Virus record (IMG/VR): IMGVR_UViG_3300031669_000287
Coordinates: 1 to 20,851 of that record
Length of the DNA: 20,851 bases
Strand: one strand, 5' to 3'
DNA from: a virus
Shown here: positions 12,522 to 20,851 of the stretch, in pieces
How positions within the stretch are numbered: position 1 is the stretch's first letter
Layout: each line of letters starts with the position of its first letter
Translations under genes and position numbers: made by a program
Notes under the pieces: model-generated
Told to the model about the DNA's origin: nothing
Database searches by the model: none
The model's input: the letters and a program-made list of their open reading frames with translations, nothing else

Positions 12522-15500
12522 GTGGCGGTTAAAAATGTAATTTTTAGACTTCAAGCGGAAACCGGAAATCTTCGGACGGAACTTGATCAAATAAAAAAGA
12601 AAATCGGCGGAATCGGCGACGAAACAGAAAGAACCGAAAAGCAATTCGGCGGCTTGACCGGGACGATCAAGAAAGTCGGCCTTGCGCTTGCCGGCCTTGC
12701 AATAGGCCGCGAAATCTTTCAATTCGGAAAGTCGGCAATCACCGCCGCCGCCGATTTTGAAGCGCTTGAAATCGCTTTTACCACTTTTTTAGGATCAAGC
12801 AAAGAAGCAAAGAAAGTTTTGCAAGATCTTGAAGATCTTTCCGTTTCAACTCCTTTCACGCCGGAACAAGTACAAAACGCCGGAAAAGCGCTTCTTGCGT
12901 TTGGCGTCGAAGTTGACAACCTTCAACCGTCTTTGAAGAAGATCGGCGACCTTTCGGCCGGAACCGGAAAAGACTTCAATCAACTTGCGGTTATTTTTGG
13001 AAAAGCAAAAGTTCAAGGAACACTTTTCGCCGAAGACATTAATCAATTGACCGAAGCCGGAATTCCGGTAATTCAAGAATTCGCCAAACAATTAGGCGTT
13101 TCCGAAGGACAAGTCAAAAAATTAGGATCCGAAGGAAAGATTTCTTTTGCGAATCTTGAAACGGCGTTCGCGGATTTGACCGGTGAAGGCGGAAAATTCT
13201 TCGGCTTAACCGACGCGCTTGCCGGATCAACTTCCGGAAGGCTTTCAACGCTTGAAGGAAACTTCGGACTTTTGAAGCGTGAAATCGGAAACGGACTTCT
13301 TCCGATTTTTGAATCGCTTTTAAATGTAGCTTTTAAGTTAGTTGACGTCTTTTCAAACTTTGGGACTTTTATTGATTCAAACCGCGGCGCGGTCGCCGCG
13401 TTTGCTTCGACGATCGGAATTCTTGTCGGCGCTTTAACACGTCAAAAACAAATATCGCTTTTAAATACAATCCAAACGCAAGCGGCAACGTTTGCGGAAA
13501 AAGCGGCAAGGATCGCCCGAATTGCAAGGATCACGGCAACGCGAAACTTGACAAAGGTCACACAAGCGAATTCAATCGCTTCGAAAGCGTCAACGATCGC
13601 TTCTTTGACGGCAACGTCGGCCGTTCGGGCCTTTAGCGCGGCGATCAAAGCGAATCCGATCGGCTTACTTATCACCGGGATTTCGCTTGCGGCTTCTTTG
13701 TTTCTTGATTTCGGCGACGCGGCCGAAGACGCGGCCGGCGCGACCGGCGATCTTGGCGACGAAACGACAAAACTTTCAAGGAAACAAATCGCTTTGAATA
13801 CGGTACGGGACGAAACAATTCGAAGAACGGCCGACGAAGCCGCCGAATTGAAACTTTTGATCAATCAAGTCAAAAACACAAATCAAACGCAACAAGAACG
13901 CGGCGATATTATTGACACTATAAATTCAAAATATGGTTTAACTCTTAAAAATCTTTCCGACGAAAAGAAATTCATTGAACAACTTGACGTCGCGTATTCA
14001 AATTTTGTTGAAACATTGAAGAAAAAAATCTTTCTTGAAGTTAAACAAGAAGAACTCACAACTTTAATAAAAGAACAAATCACGCTTGAAGAAGAACTCG
14101 CGGACGTTGTCGGGCCGCAAGCCGGAAAAGACTTCGGAAAACGCGCCGGCGAAACTACGGCGTTATTATTAACGACGCCGGCCGAACAACTTGGCGCGTT
14201 TGAAAAGGATTTCGCCGAATTGAAAGCGCTTGCGTCAAAATCACAAGAAGAAATTGACGAAATTTTCAAAGATAAGACGTTCACAGACGGCGGCGGAGGA
14301 AAATCTGTTTTTGATTTTTCGATCACAAAACGCGATATTGAAGAATTTGCGGCTTTTAGCGAAAAGCAAAAGAAGCAATTTGAAGAAAACGCGCGCGCGA
14401 CAAGAAAGGAAATCAACGCCCGGGCGTCTGATTTTTCAAATATAAACAAGATTGAAGTTGAAGAAGTTTTCTTGTACGATCCGGCAACCTTTGAAGAAAT
14501 ATTTGTTCCGGCCGCCGAAGGCGAAGCGAAAGGAATCGGGCAATTAAGGCAAGAATTAAACGGGGTGAATGAAGCAATCGCCGCGCTTGAAGGCGACTTC
14601 GAAAATTTTGATTTCGGCGAAGCGTTCGGCGGATCCGGCGGCCCAAAAATCACGGCGTCGAAAATCAAATCGATTCTTCTTGATCTTCAAACCGAACTTC
14701 GAAAGGCGCAAGAAAAAACAAGAGAAAATCAAATTTCTTTCATTGATCCGGTGACGCTTGACGACGAAATTGACAAACTAAAAAAAGCGGCCGTTCAAGC
14801 GAAACTTATATCGGCTAACGTTGTCGCGGATCGGATCAAGACGGCAAAGAAGGCCGGACAATTAGGCGCGAACGAAGCGAAACTTTTCGCGCAAATAAAC
14901 GCCGAACAACAACTTCAAATCGAAGAAAAACTTCAAGAATCAATTGCCGACTTGCGCGACAAAGCGAAGAAGAAAAGATCGAAGACCGAATTCGATATTG
15001 AAACAACCGAACAAACGATCGAATTCGAAACGACGGAACTTGACGACTTCAAATTAATTGAAGAAGAAAAGAAGAAAATAAAAGAACAATTAAAAACCGT
15101 TACGGACAAAGAAGAACGTCAAGCGCTAAAAGAACAACTAAAAGGAATAAAAGACGCGGAAATCGCTTCTTTGACGGCTCAAACGGACTTTAAGATCAAG
15201 CAAATCGAACGCGAACGCGACTTCGAACTTGACAACGCCGCCTTGACGGCCGAAGAAAGAATATTGATTGAAAAAAACGCCGATCTTGAAATCCTTCGGC
15301 TTCGTTCGGCTTTGGGCGAAAAAACCGACGATCTAAACGAAAGCGGAACGGAAGCGGCAAAGAAAGCCGAAGCCGATAAAAAACAAGTAATTCTTGACGG
15401 AATCGCCGACGTCCTAAACGCGACGAAAGACTTGATCGATCAAATTATCGAACTACAAATCGCCGAAGTTGAAAACGCAATTTCAGCGCAAGAAAAGCGC

Positions 15501-16109
15501 GTCGAAGCGGCGACGGAACTTGCGGAAAAAGGGAACGCCGAACTTCTTGAAGCAGAAGAAAGACGCCTTGAAGAATTAAACAAAAAGAAAGCGAAATTTG
15601 TTCGAACTCAACAAGCGCTTGCGGCGACCGAATTAATTATCAATTCAGTCGTTGCCGTTTCAAAAGCGGCGGCCGAAGGCGGCGCGGCGGCGCCGTTTAC
15701 AATCGCGGCGACATTGATCGCCCTTGCGGCCGGCTTAGTTGCCGCAAAAGCGCAAGCAAGCGCGGCGGCCGGCGGCTTTGCTTCCGGCGGTTACACCGGT
15801 GACGGCGGAAAATATCAATCGGCCGGAATTGTTCACAAAGGCGAATTCGTTATGACAAAAGAACAAACGTCAAAATTTCGACCGTACTTCGAAGAAATTC
15901 ACAAAGGACGGAATCCTTTCTTGACGGAAGGATTGAACGAAAAATTTATATTTGTAAATAATTTTGGTTTCGAATCAAAACTTGATCGGATTGAAAAAGC
16001 GATTTCAAATCAAGATCGAATGAAAGTGAATATTGACGAACGCGGAATCAACGCGATTGTTTCAAATATTAGTTATAAACAACAACGAATCAAAAACCGG
16101 GCGCGATAA
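12522..16109 (+). CDS. tape measure protein, 1195 residues
   Basis: The best start is GTG (MAVKNVIFRLQAETGN), unusual here as nearly all other genes use ATG. Residues about 1-50 form a coiled coil. About 70-270 is the conserved tape measure domain (FEALEIAFTTFLGS, then FTPEQVQNAGKALLAFG, LAVIFGKAKVQG, DINQLTEAGIPVIQEFAKQL). Hydrophobic segments lie at about 287-303 and 380-397. Long helices and coiled coils fill 400-1030. An Ala-rich hydrophobic part (about 1034-1085) precedes GFASGGYTGDGGKYQSAGIV and HKGEFVMTKEQ, the usual end of Bacteroidota tape measure proteins. It sets tail length and passes into the host at infection. At about 0.15 nm per residue the tail would be roughly 180 nm long, so a long-tailed phage. 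The stop shares a base with the next ATG. Confidence 0.93.
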   Translation: MAVKNVIFRLQAETGNLRTELDQIKKKIGGIGDETERTEKQFGGLTGTIKKVGLALAGLAIGREIFQFGKSAITAAADFEALEIAFTTFLGSSKEAKKVLQDLEDLSVSTPFTPEQVQNAGKALLAFGVEVDNLQPSLKKIGDLSAGTGKDFNQLAVIFGKAKVQGTLFAEDINQLTEAGIPVIQEFAKQLGVSEGQVKKLGSEGKISFANLETAFADLTGEGGKFFGLTDALAGSTSGRLSTLEGNFGLLKREIGNGLLPIFESLLNVAFKLVDVFSNFGTFIDSNRGAVAAFASTIGILVGALTRQKQISLLNTIQTQAATFAEKAARIARIARITATRNLTKVTQANSIASKASTIASLTATSAVRAFSAAIKANPIGLLITGISLAASLFLDFGDAAEDAAGATGDLGDETTKLSRKQIALNTVRDETIRRTADEAAELKLLINQVKNTNQTQQERGDIIDTINSKYGLTLKNLSDEKKFIEQLDVAYSNFVETLKKKIFLEVKQEELTTLIKEQITLEEELADVVGPQAGKDFGKRAGETTALLLTTPAEQLGAFEKDFAELKALASKSQEEIDEIFKDKTFTDGGGGKSVFDFSITKRDIEEFAAFSEKQKKQFEENARATRKEINARASDFSNINKIEVEEVFLYDPATFEEIFVPAAEGEAKGIGQLRQELNGVNEAIAALEGDFENFDFGEAFGGSGGPKITASKIKSILLDLQTELRKAQEKTRENQISFIDPVTLDDEIDKLKKAAVQAKLISANVVADRIKTAKKAGQLGANEAKLFAQINAEQQLQIEEKLQESIADLRDKAKKKRSKTEFDIETTEQTIEFETTELDDFKLIEEEKKKIKEQLKTVTDKEERQALKEQLKGIKDAEIASLTAQTDFKIKQIERERDFELDNAALTAEERILIEKNADLEILRLRSALGEKTDDLNESGTEAAKKAEADKKQVILDGIADVLNATKDLIDQIIELQIAEVENAISAQEKRVEAATELAEKGNAELLEAEERRLEELNKKKAKFVRTQQALAATELIINSVVAVSKAAAEGGAAAPFTIAATLIALAAGLVAAKAQASAAAGGFASGGYTGDGGKYQSAGIVHKGEFVMTKEQTSKFRPYFEEIHKGRNPFLTEGLNEKFIFVNNFGFESKLDRIEKAISNQDRMKVNIDERGINAIVSNISYKQQRIKNRAR

Positions 16110-17875
16110 TGGCAATTAAAATCGAATTCAATGGAAATCTTTTGACCGGCCGAATTGACGGAACGGATCAATTCGAAGTCACTATCGAAAATAAAACCGA
16201 CGACAATCGGATCGCGAAATCGTTTTCAAGTGAATTGACATTCTATGACGACGGATTCGACTTGATCAAATCCGTTTTGATTGACAATCCTTCCGGTTTT
16301 ACGAATAGTATAAACGTTAAAGTTTTTGACGATTGTTGCAAACAACCGGTTTTCGAAGGAATAATTCGCGGCGATTCAATTGATTGGTGCGATCCGATTT
16401 GCGCGGTTTCGGCAAATATTATCGAATCCGATCCGACAATCGATTGTATAAAAAGCACGTTAATTTACGACGATTTCAACGGATTTCTTCAAGTTGAAAG
16501 ACCGGCGATTCGTTATTGTTTGGAATTGCGCCCGGCTTTTACACAAATTGCGTTGATTTGGTTCGCTTATATTATCAATATACTTTTGACGGCGATATTG
16601 ATTCCGATTATAGCCGTTATTTTTGTGATCTTCGGTCTTATATATATTATTTGTTCAATTGTTTCGGCGATTGCTTCGGTGATTCCGGGCGTTGACGGCC
16701 CGGATTGCAATTCCGGCTTCACGAATCCGATCAATATAATTAACAACCTTCTTGACGCTTTGGATTCAATACAAAATCAACTTGTCGCGTGCGGTCGATT
16801 TCACCCTTCGCCGTATGTCCGCGACTATATCGAAAATGTATGTTTAAAATGCGGATTGACTTTTCAATCTTCAATTTTAAACGATCCGGCTTCGCTTTAT
16901 AATAACATGGTCTATTTTTCCGCCGAAGTCGAAAAGGGCCGGAAGAACGATTCAACCGATTTTTCAATGATTAAAGGAAACGAACCGATTTTGACTTTGG
17001 AATTCTTCCTTTCCGATTATGTCGCGCCGCTTTTCAACGCAAAATGGGAAGTCGTGAACGGCGTTTTAATTCTTGAAAGACGCGATTTTTTCCAAAATAC
17101 GAACGTTTGGGTTTCTTCGGACATTCTTCAACAAGATCAAAGATTGATCGACGGCGTTATTTGTTATAATTGGATTGACGACGATCGCGCGGCTTATGGG
17201 CGCTTTGAATATACGAAGGACGGTCAAGAATATATCGGCAACGAAGCCGGCAATCGCTTTAATGATATTATTGAATGGAATTCGCCGCCGAATCCGATTC
17301 AATCCGGCGAATATAAATTTATATCACCTTCGGCGGCGGCAAGATTCCGCGACGACGGAATTGAAGTCGATGTCCTTTCGTTTTTCTTGGATCTTAGTCC
17401 GGTTTTAAATGCTCTTTTCGGCGGCGCTTTGTCTGAATGGCGCTATGTTCTTTTAATGAATCAATCGACGGCGTTCGCGCCGAAGTTTTTGATCGTTGAA
17501 GGATCGACGCCGTCCGTTTGGAAAAACGATCGCGTAAAAAGGAATTATTCGAATACTTTAACCGGCGGCCCGGTTTACGATTCCGCCGGAAATTACGTCG
17601 ATGAATTAGAACGATTCAATTATCCTCTTTGGTTCAAAGAAAATTTCGACAATAATTTATATACTAACTTTCACTATTTAAAAAATCCGCGCGACACGAA
17701 TTCTCAATCCTTCGATTTTGAATTTGAATTTGTTTTCACTTGCGAAGAATACAACGATTTTTCATTCGGAAAAACGGTCGAAATTGTGAAAAACGGAACG
17801 ATTGTCAACGGAATCGTTCAAAGAATTAAAGTTGATTTTGTAAAACGAACGATAAAAGTCAACGGAATTGTTTAA
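16109..17875 (+). CDS. distal tail or baseplate protein with an internal hydrophobic segment
   Basis: The product is 588 residues. The N-terminal 140 residues are beta-rich with many Cys (DDCCKQPVFEG, DWCDPICAVS, TIDCIK). Residues about 147-193 are one strongly hydrophobic stretch (for example LLTAILIPIIAVIFVIFGLI), long enough for two membrane passes. The rest is beta-rich and aromatic, with FLSDYVAPLFNAKWEVVNGVL followed by ILERRDFF recalling tail hub or tail-associated proteins, and a C-terminal repeat of VNGIV. TAATG coupling to the tape measure gene places it at the tail-tip position (distal tail or hub). I infer a hub or tail-tip role. The membrane-like segment is unusual for such proteins. 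Confidence 0.75.
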   Translation: MAIKIEFNGNLLTGRIDGTDQFEVTIENKTDDNRIAKSFSSELTFYDDGFDLIKSVLIDNPSGFTNSINVKVFDDCCKQPVFEGIIRGDSIDWCDPICAVSANIIESDPTIDCIKSTLIYDDFNGFLQVERPAIRYCLELRPAFTQIALIWFAYIINILLTAILIPIIAVIFVIFGLIYIICSIVSAIASVIPGVDGPDCNSGFTNPINIINNLLDALDSIQNQLVACGRFHPSPYVRDYIENVCLKCGLTFQSSILNDPASLYNNMVYFSAEVEKGRKNDSTDFSMIKGNEPILTLEFFLSDYVAPLFNAKWEVVNGVLILERRDFFQNTNVWVSSDILQQDQRLIDGVICYNWIDDDRAAYGRFEYTKDGQEYIGNEAGNRFNDIIEWNSPPNPIQSGEYKFISPSAAARFRDDGIEVDVLSFFLDLSPVLNALFGGALSEWRYVLLMNQSTAFAPKFLIVEGSTPSVWKNDRVKRNYSNTLTGGPVYDSAGNYVDELERFNYPLWFKENFDNNLYTNFHYLKNPRDTNSQSFDFEFEFVFTCEEYNDFSFGKTVEIVKNGTIVNGIVQRIKVDFVKRTIKVNGIV

Positions 17876-17907
17876 TAAATTGAATAAATTTGTAATAAAT
17901 AAAATAT

Positions 17908-20778
17908 ATGCTTTTATCGAATTGTATTGATCAAATAAATAACAATCTAATTTTTGAAAATTGTTGTTGTGAAATATCTTGTCAAATCTTTAAAGATCCG
18001 ACGCAAACAACAAGACAATTGACTTCACTTGAATTAATTCTTCCGGCCGGACAAACTTCTTCAATTATTTCAATGAATGGCGTTCCTTATACAACGCCAA
18101 ACGGCGCGCCCTTGCCGGTTCCTATAAATAACGCAAATAGTTTAGATTTTATTATTTCGATTTGTGGATCTCAAATTGGAAACATTGATTCGCTTGAACT
18201 TCGCGCCGATTGGCGACGCGGCGGCCAAACCGGAACGGACGTCTTCTTTTTCAACGTTGAAACCCTTCAGCAGTCTTTGTATTGGACGCCGCCGCTTTCC
18301 GGAATTCAAGATCTTGGAACTATTCCGATCGGCGCTTCTTCGATTCTTTCTTTTGACTTTACAAATCCGACAATTTGCGACGTTGATATTTCTTTCACGC
18401 AAACGCCGATTTCGGCCGGCGGTTGTGACGACGTTGTCGAAAATCAATTGAACCCGACAACGGTTCCGTCCGGTGCGACGGTTCCGTTTTCGTTTACTTG
18501 GACGCCTTCCGTTTCCGGATCCATTTCATGTAAAATCGACGCTTTTGGTTGTGGCGGCGCCGGAATCGGATCCGTTCGACTTACCGGATCCGGCGTCGCG
18601 GCTTCCGGTTGCTTGACTTGTCTTAACGTTAAATTGAAGACTGAAAACAATTATTTGATTGAAGCGCCGGGACTTTGTTCCGATTATTCCGGCGGCGCGT
18701 ATTACGCTTCAAGCGCGATCGGTGAACGAAAGATCATGCGCTTTTCGCTTTATTACTTGCCGGGACTTACGAACGGCCTTGAATTATGGTTGAACCCGGA
18801 ATTCTTCGGCGACGTTTGCAACTTCGCGTCTTATTATCCTTCGGGAATGATTGATTCGGCGCCGCCGGTTGCGTTTTATATTCAATATTTTTCCGGAATC
18901 GGATCCGCTTCAATGACATTGATCGGCGCGGCCGGCGCGACAAATAGTCAAAGAAATCTTGAAGCGACTTTCATTGAAGGCGCGAATCCGGGCGAATTTG
19001 TTGTCGAATTGTCGTATATAATGACCGAAGATCTTGACAATTGGTTGACGTCTTCAATCAATACGAACAACGATCGTCTTCTTTCTTCTTCCGTTTACGA
19101 ATCGAATCAATTGACTTTGTCGGTTCCTTCAATTTATAATCAAGTGCGAAAAAGTTGTTTTTTGTTTTACCTTCTTGATCCTTCGACACTTGTTCCGGAT
19201 CCTTTATCCGGCGCCCTTGTTCCGTTTACTTGTCCGGAAACTTATTCCGTCGCGCAAACTTCAAGATTCTTCAACAAGGGACTTTTCGGCGGCGTTTCTG
19301 AATTTATTAATCCGACTTTAATCTTGTCGCGTAACGGAACCGTTGTCACCGACCTTTCTTCGCTTACAAATACGGACGTCGAATTTCAAATTGATTCAAT
19401 AAATGTCGGCGGCGTCAACAACGTTGTTTTTAATTTGATCGACGCTTCACAAACGAATAATCTTGTCGATTTTTTCACAAATTACGATTCAAGCCGGGCC
19501 GAAGTGATCACCGATCCTTCAATCGGCGTTCTTGACAATCACTTGAAGACGCCTTCGATCGCGCCGGCGATTCTTTCCGGATCAATCTATTCAACGTCGG
19601 CAATCGTCGGAAACGACGTCCTTGTCGGTCAAGAATTTTATTTGATCGCGATCGTTTATTCAAAAGGCGACACGCCTTCTTCAAATATTGTTAACTCTTT
19701 TATTTTCGGAAAATATATCGTCACGAATACGCCCGGAACTTTTGACGTTTGTTGTCCTTTGGAAATAACGTCCGATTTTTCAGATTATAATAAAACTTGG
19801 CGAACGAATTATTTCACGCCGACAATGAAAGAAAGAATTCGTCATGATTTGAAAATTTGCGGCGGCGATTTTGCAAATATTTGTCTTGTAGATCTTGGAC
19901 TTCCGCCGGAAAAGGTCGGCGATTGGATCAATTTTGTTTCGACGATTGATTTCCGAATTCTTCGCGAAGTCGTTGATTATCCGGCGCCCGGTCAAACTAC
20001 TTCTTTTATTTTTCAAGAATATACGGTTCAAAGAAACACGGCTTTTCCGGGAAATTGGTTCCTAAACGGACAAACCGTCTTGAATGTTTCCGACAACGGC
20101 TCGAACGCGGACAAACCTTGTATTTTAACCGAATGGAACGGCCGCGTTCGTTATGAAGAAAACCTTTCGCCGCCTTTGGTTTTGGTAGCAAATAACGCGA
20201 CGCCCTTTTCAAGAATTCCGGCCGGCGGACTTTCTTCCGTTTATATTTCGACAAATAATATATCTTTTGATTGGGCGAATGAAGATATTATATTTGAATA
20301 TCAAATAAAATTCGACGCTTCGCTTCTTGTCGGCGGCCCTTTTAATGTTATTCAAGTATTCCGTCCGAAAATAAAACCTTTTGAATTTGAAGGAAATGCG
20401 CCGCGCGGACTTGACGAAATTGATTTCTTTGCGCCGGATCCGATCGATCCGTCCCTTCCGGGCGTTCAAATATTCGGCGCGATTTGTTCGGACGAATTTC
20501 CGTTTTTGTTCGTTAGAACGCATAAATTGCCGGGCGACGTGACATTGAATCAAATCGCGACGATCGATTTCTTTCCGGTCGGAATCGGAAACCTTGAAGA
20601 AGAAGAAGCGTATCTTTCGACGGCTTCGCTTACTTTAAGTCAACTAATTTCGCCGTATATTTACGACGTTGATATTGAATTCGACGCCGTGACGAACTTC
20701 GCTTTCTTCAAACTTGACTTGTCCGCTTTAGGCGCCGGAAATTATCAAGTTTGTTCAATTGCTTTGCCTAAAAACTAA
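17908..20778 (+). CDS. large tail-tip or receptor-binding structural protein, 956 residues
   Basis: The product is beta-rich throughout, Ser/Thr/Asn/Gly-rich and without membrane segments, as expected of tail-tip, baseplate or fibre proteins. The N-terminus carries a Cys cluster (ENCCCEISCQIF). Residues about 135-230 (DLGTIPIGASSILSFDF, TNPTICDVDISF, then VPFSFTWTPSVSGSISCKI, ending LTGSGV) follow the plan of an ASH/Hydin-type immunoglobulin-like domain. Later parts contain several similar beta blocks and about ten more Cys. It comes right after the tail hub-like gene, and another tail-type gene starts four bases after its stop. A leader (aaatttgtaataaat) is A/T-rich. Receptor contact is plausible but not shown. 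Confidence 0.8.
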   Translation: MLLSNCIDQINNNLIFENCCCEISCQIFKDPTQTTRQLTSLELILPAGQTSSIISMNGVPYTTPNGAPLPVPINNANSLDFIISICGSQIGNIDSLELRADWRRGGQTGTDVFFFNVETLQQSLYWTPPLSGIQDLGTIPIGASSILSFDFTNPTICDVDISFTQTPISAGGCDDVVENQLNPTTVPSGATVPFSFTWTPSVSGSISCKIDAFGCGGAGIGSVRLTGSGVAASGCLTCLNVKLKTENNYLIEAPGLCSDYSGGAYYASSAIGERKIMRFSLYYLPGLTNGLELWLNPEFFGDVCNFASYYPSGMIDSAPPVAFYIQYFSGIGSASMTLIGAAGATNSQRNLEATFIEGANPGEFVVELSYIMTEDLDNWLTSSINTNNDRLLSSSVYESNQLTLSVPSIYNQVRKSCFLFYLLDPSTLVPDPLSGALVPFTCPETYSVAQTSRFFNKGLFGGVSEFINPTLILSRNGTVVTDLSSLTNTDVEFQIDSINVGGVNNVVFNLIDASQTNNLVDFFTNYDSSRAEVITDPSIGVLDNHLKTPSIAPAILSGSIYSTSAIVGNDVLVGQEFYLIAIVYSKGDTPSSNIVNSFIFGKYIVTNTPGTFDVCCPLEITSDFSDYNKTWRTNYFTPTMKERIRHDLKICGGDFANICLVDLGLPPEKVGDWINFVSTIDFRILREVVDYPAPGQTTSFIFQEYTVQRNTAFPGNWFLNGQTVLNVSDNGSNADKPCILTEWNGRVRYEENLSPPLVLVANNATPFSRIPAGGLSSVYISTNNISFDWANEDIIFEYQIKFDASLLVGGPFNVIQVFRPKIKPFEFEGNAPRGLDEIDFFAPDPIDPSLPGVQIFGAICSDEFPFLFVRTHKLPGDVTLNQIATIDFFPVGIGNLEEEEAYLSTASLTLSQLISPYIYDVDIEFDAVTNFAFFKLDLSALGAGNYQVCSIALPKN

Positions 20779-20782
20779 AAAA

Positions 20783-20851
20783 ATGAATTATCAAATAAAT
20801 AATACTATTTTTTGCGATCTTGACGCTTCCGGCTTGCCGATCGGTCAAGGT
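20783..20851 (+). CDS. N-terminal end of a further structural-type gene (partial)
   Basis: An ATG with a typical A-rich leader (aactaaaaaaATG), four bases after the previous stop, opens a frame of 23 codons to the window edge. It begins MNYQINNTIFCDLDASG. The codon use and the Cys in the first residues resemble the tail-tip gene before it, so another tail or fibre component is likely. Only the start is visible. Confidence 0.6.
   Translation, partial: MNYQINNTIFCDLDASGLPIGQG

Noticed and set aside
13883-14668. A 261-codon open frame on the minus strand inside the tape measure gene, with others at 13442-13864 and elsewhere
   Set aside because: They mirror a long, well-supported plus-strand gene. 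Their products are Ser/Ala/Phe-rich without domain structure. Rare CTA and the strong codon bias of the plus strand make antisense stops uncommon, so long antisense frames are expected by chance.
17876-17907. AAATTTGTAATAAAT before the 956-residue gene considered as a promoter
   Set aside because: It matches the upstream half of the box at 11680 but lacks the TTTG/TTTA part, and the short gap is compatible with simple co-transcription.
1-20851. tRNA genes, CRISPR arrays, insertion sequences, attachment sites, integrase and repressor genes
   Set aside because: None seen by eye on either strand. The gaps between genes are too short for tRNA genes or arrays, apart from 836-974, which holds a terminator and a promoter.

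Overview
The window is a stretch of a tailed double-stranded DNA phage or prophage genome. Every gene I can support reads left to right. The genes are tightly packed, often with ATGA or TAATG stop/start overlaps. The hallmark genes are a RecT/Bet-type annealase, a DUF1376-type replication protein, a single-stranded DNA-binding protein, a large terminase subunit, a tape measure protein and large tail-tip proteins. The host is most likely a member of the Bacteroidota. Start codons follow A-rich leaders instead of GGAGG-type sites, -7 boxes resemble TAnnTTTG, and several proteins look like families I know from phages of that phylum. The host assignment is inference. I see no integrase, repressor, tRNA, CRISPR array or insertion sequence.

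Layout. Positions 1-835 are the end of a late transcript: the last codons of one gene, a small cysteine-bearing beta-rich protein, and a membrane protein. A T-rich terminator follows at 846-882. A promoter at about 935 drives one 308-codon gene of unknown function, closed by a strong hairpin at 1911-1941. From 1971 to 6636 lies the recombination and replication block: two small genes, recT, a protein with two HTH-like halves, a DUF1376 protein, a helical replication-type partner, two small genes and ssb. A second copy of the promoter at 6689-6715, at exactly the same distance from its start codon, opens a block of accessory genes. These include a cytosine-C5 methyltransferase-like gene whose base use differs from its surroundings, several very small genes and a winged-helix protein.

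From 9540 the packaging and tail genes begin: a small-terminase-like HTH protein, two small membrane proteins (one only 25 codons long), terL, two tail-assembly-chaperone-like reading frames that may be joined by a -1 frameshift, a 1195-residue tape measure protein (which implies a long tail), a tail protein with an internal hydrophobic segment, and a 956-residue tail-tip protein. Another tail-type gene starts just before the window ends. Portal, protease, capsid, tail-tube and endolysin genes are not here and must lie outside.

How the genes fit together. RecT and SSB would handle single strands for recombination-linked replication. The DUF1376 protein and its partner probably load or organise the replisome. 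The terminase packages DNA. The chaperones and tape measure protein set tail assembly and length, and the distal proteins form the tip.

The most unusual signal is in the base composition. The words CAG/CTG and GAG/CTC are strongly depleted across nearly the whole window, even across codon junctions, while GATC and CpG-containing words are frequent. The methyltransferase gene at 7074-7730 is the clear exception.
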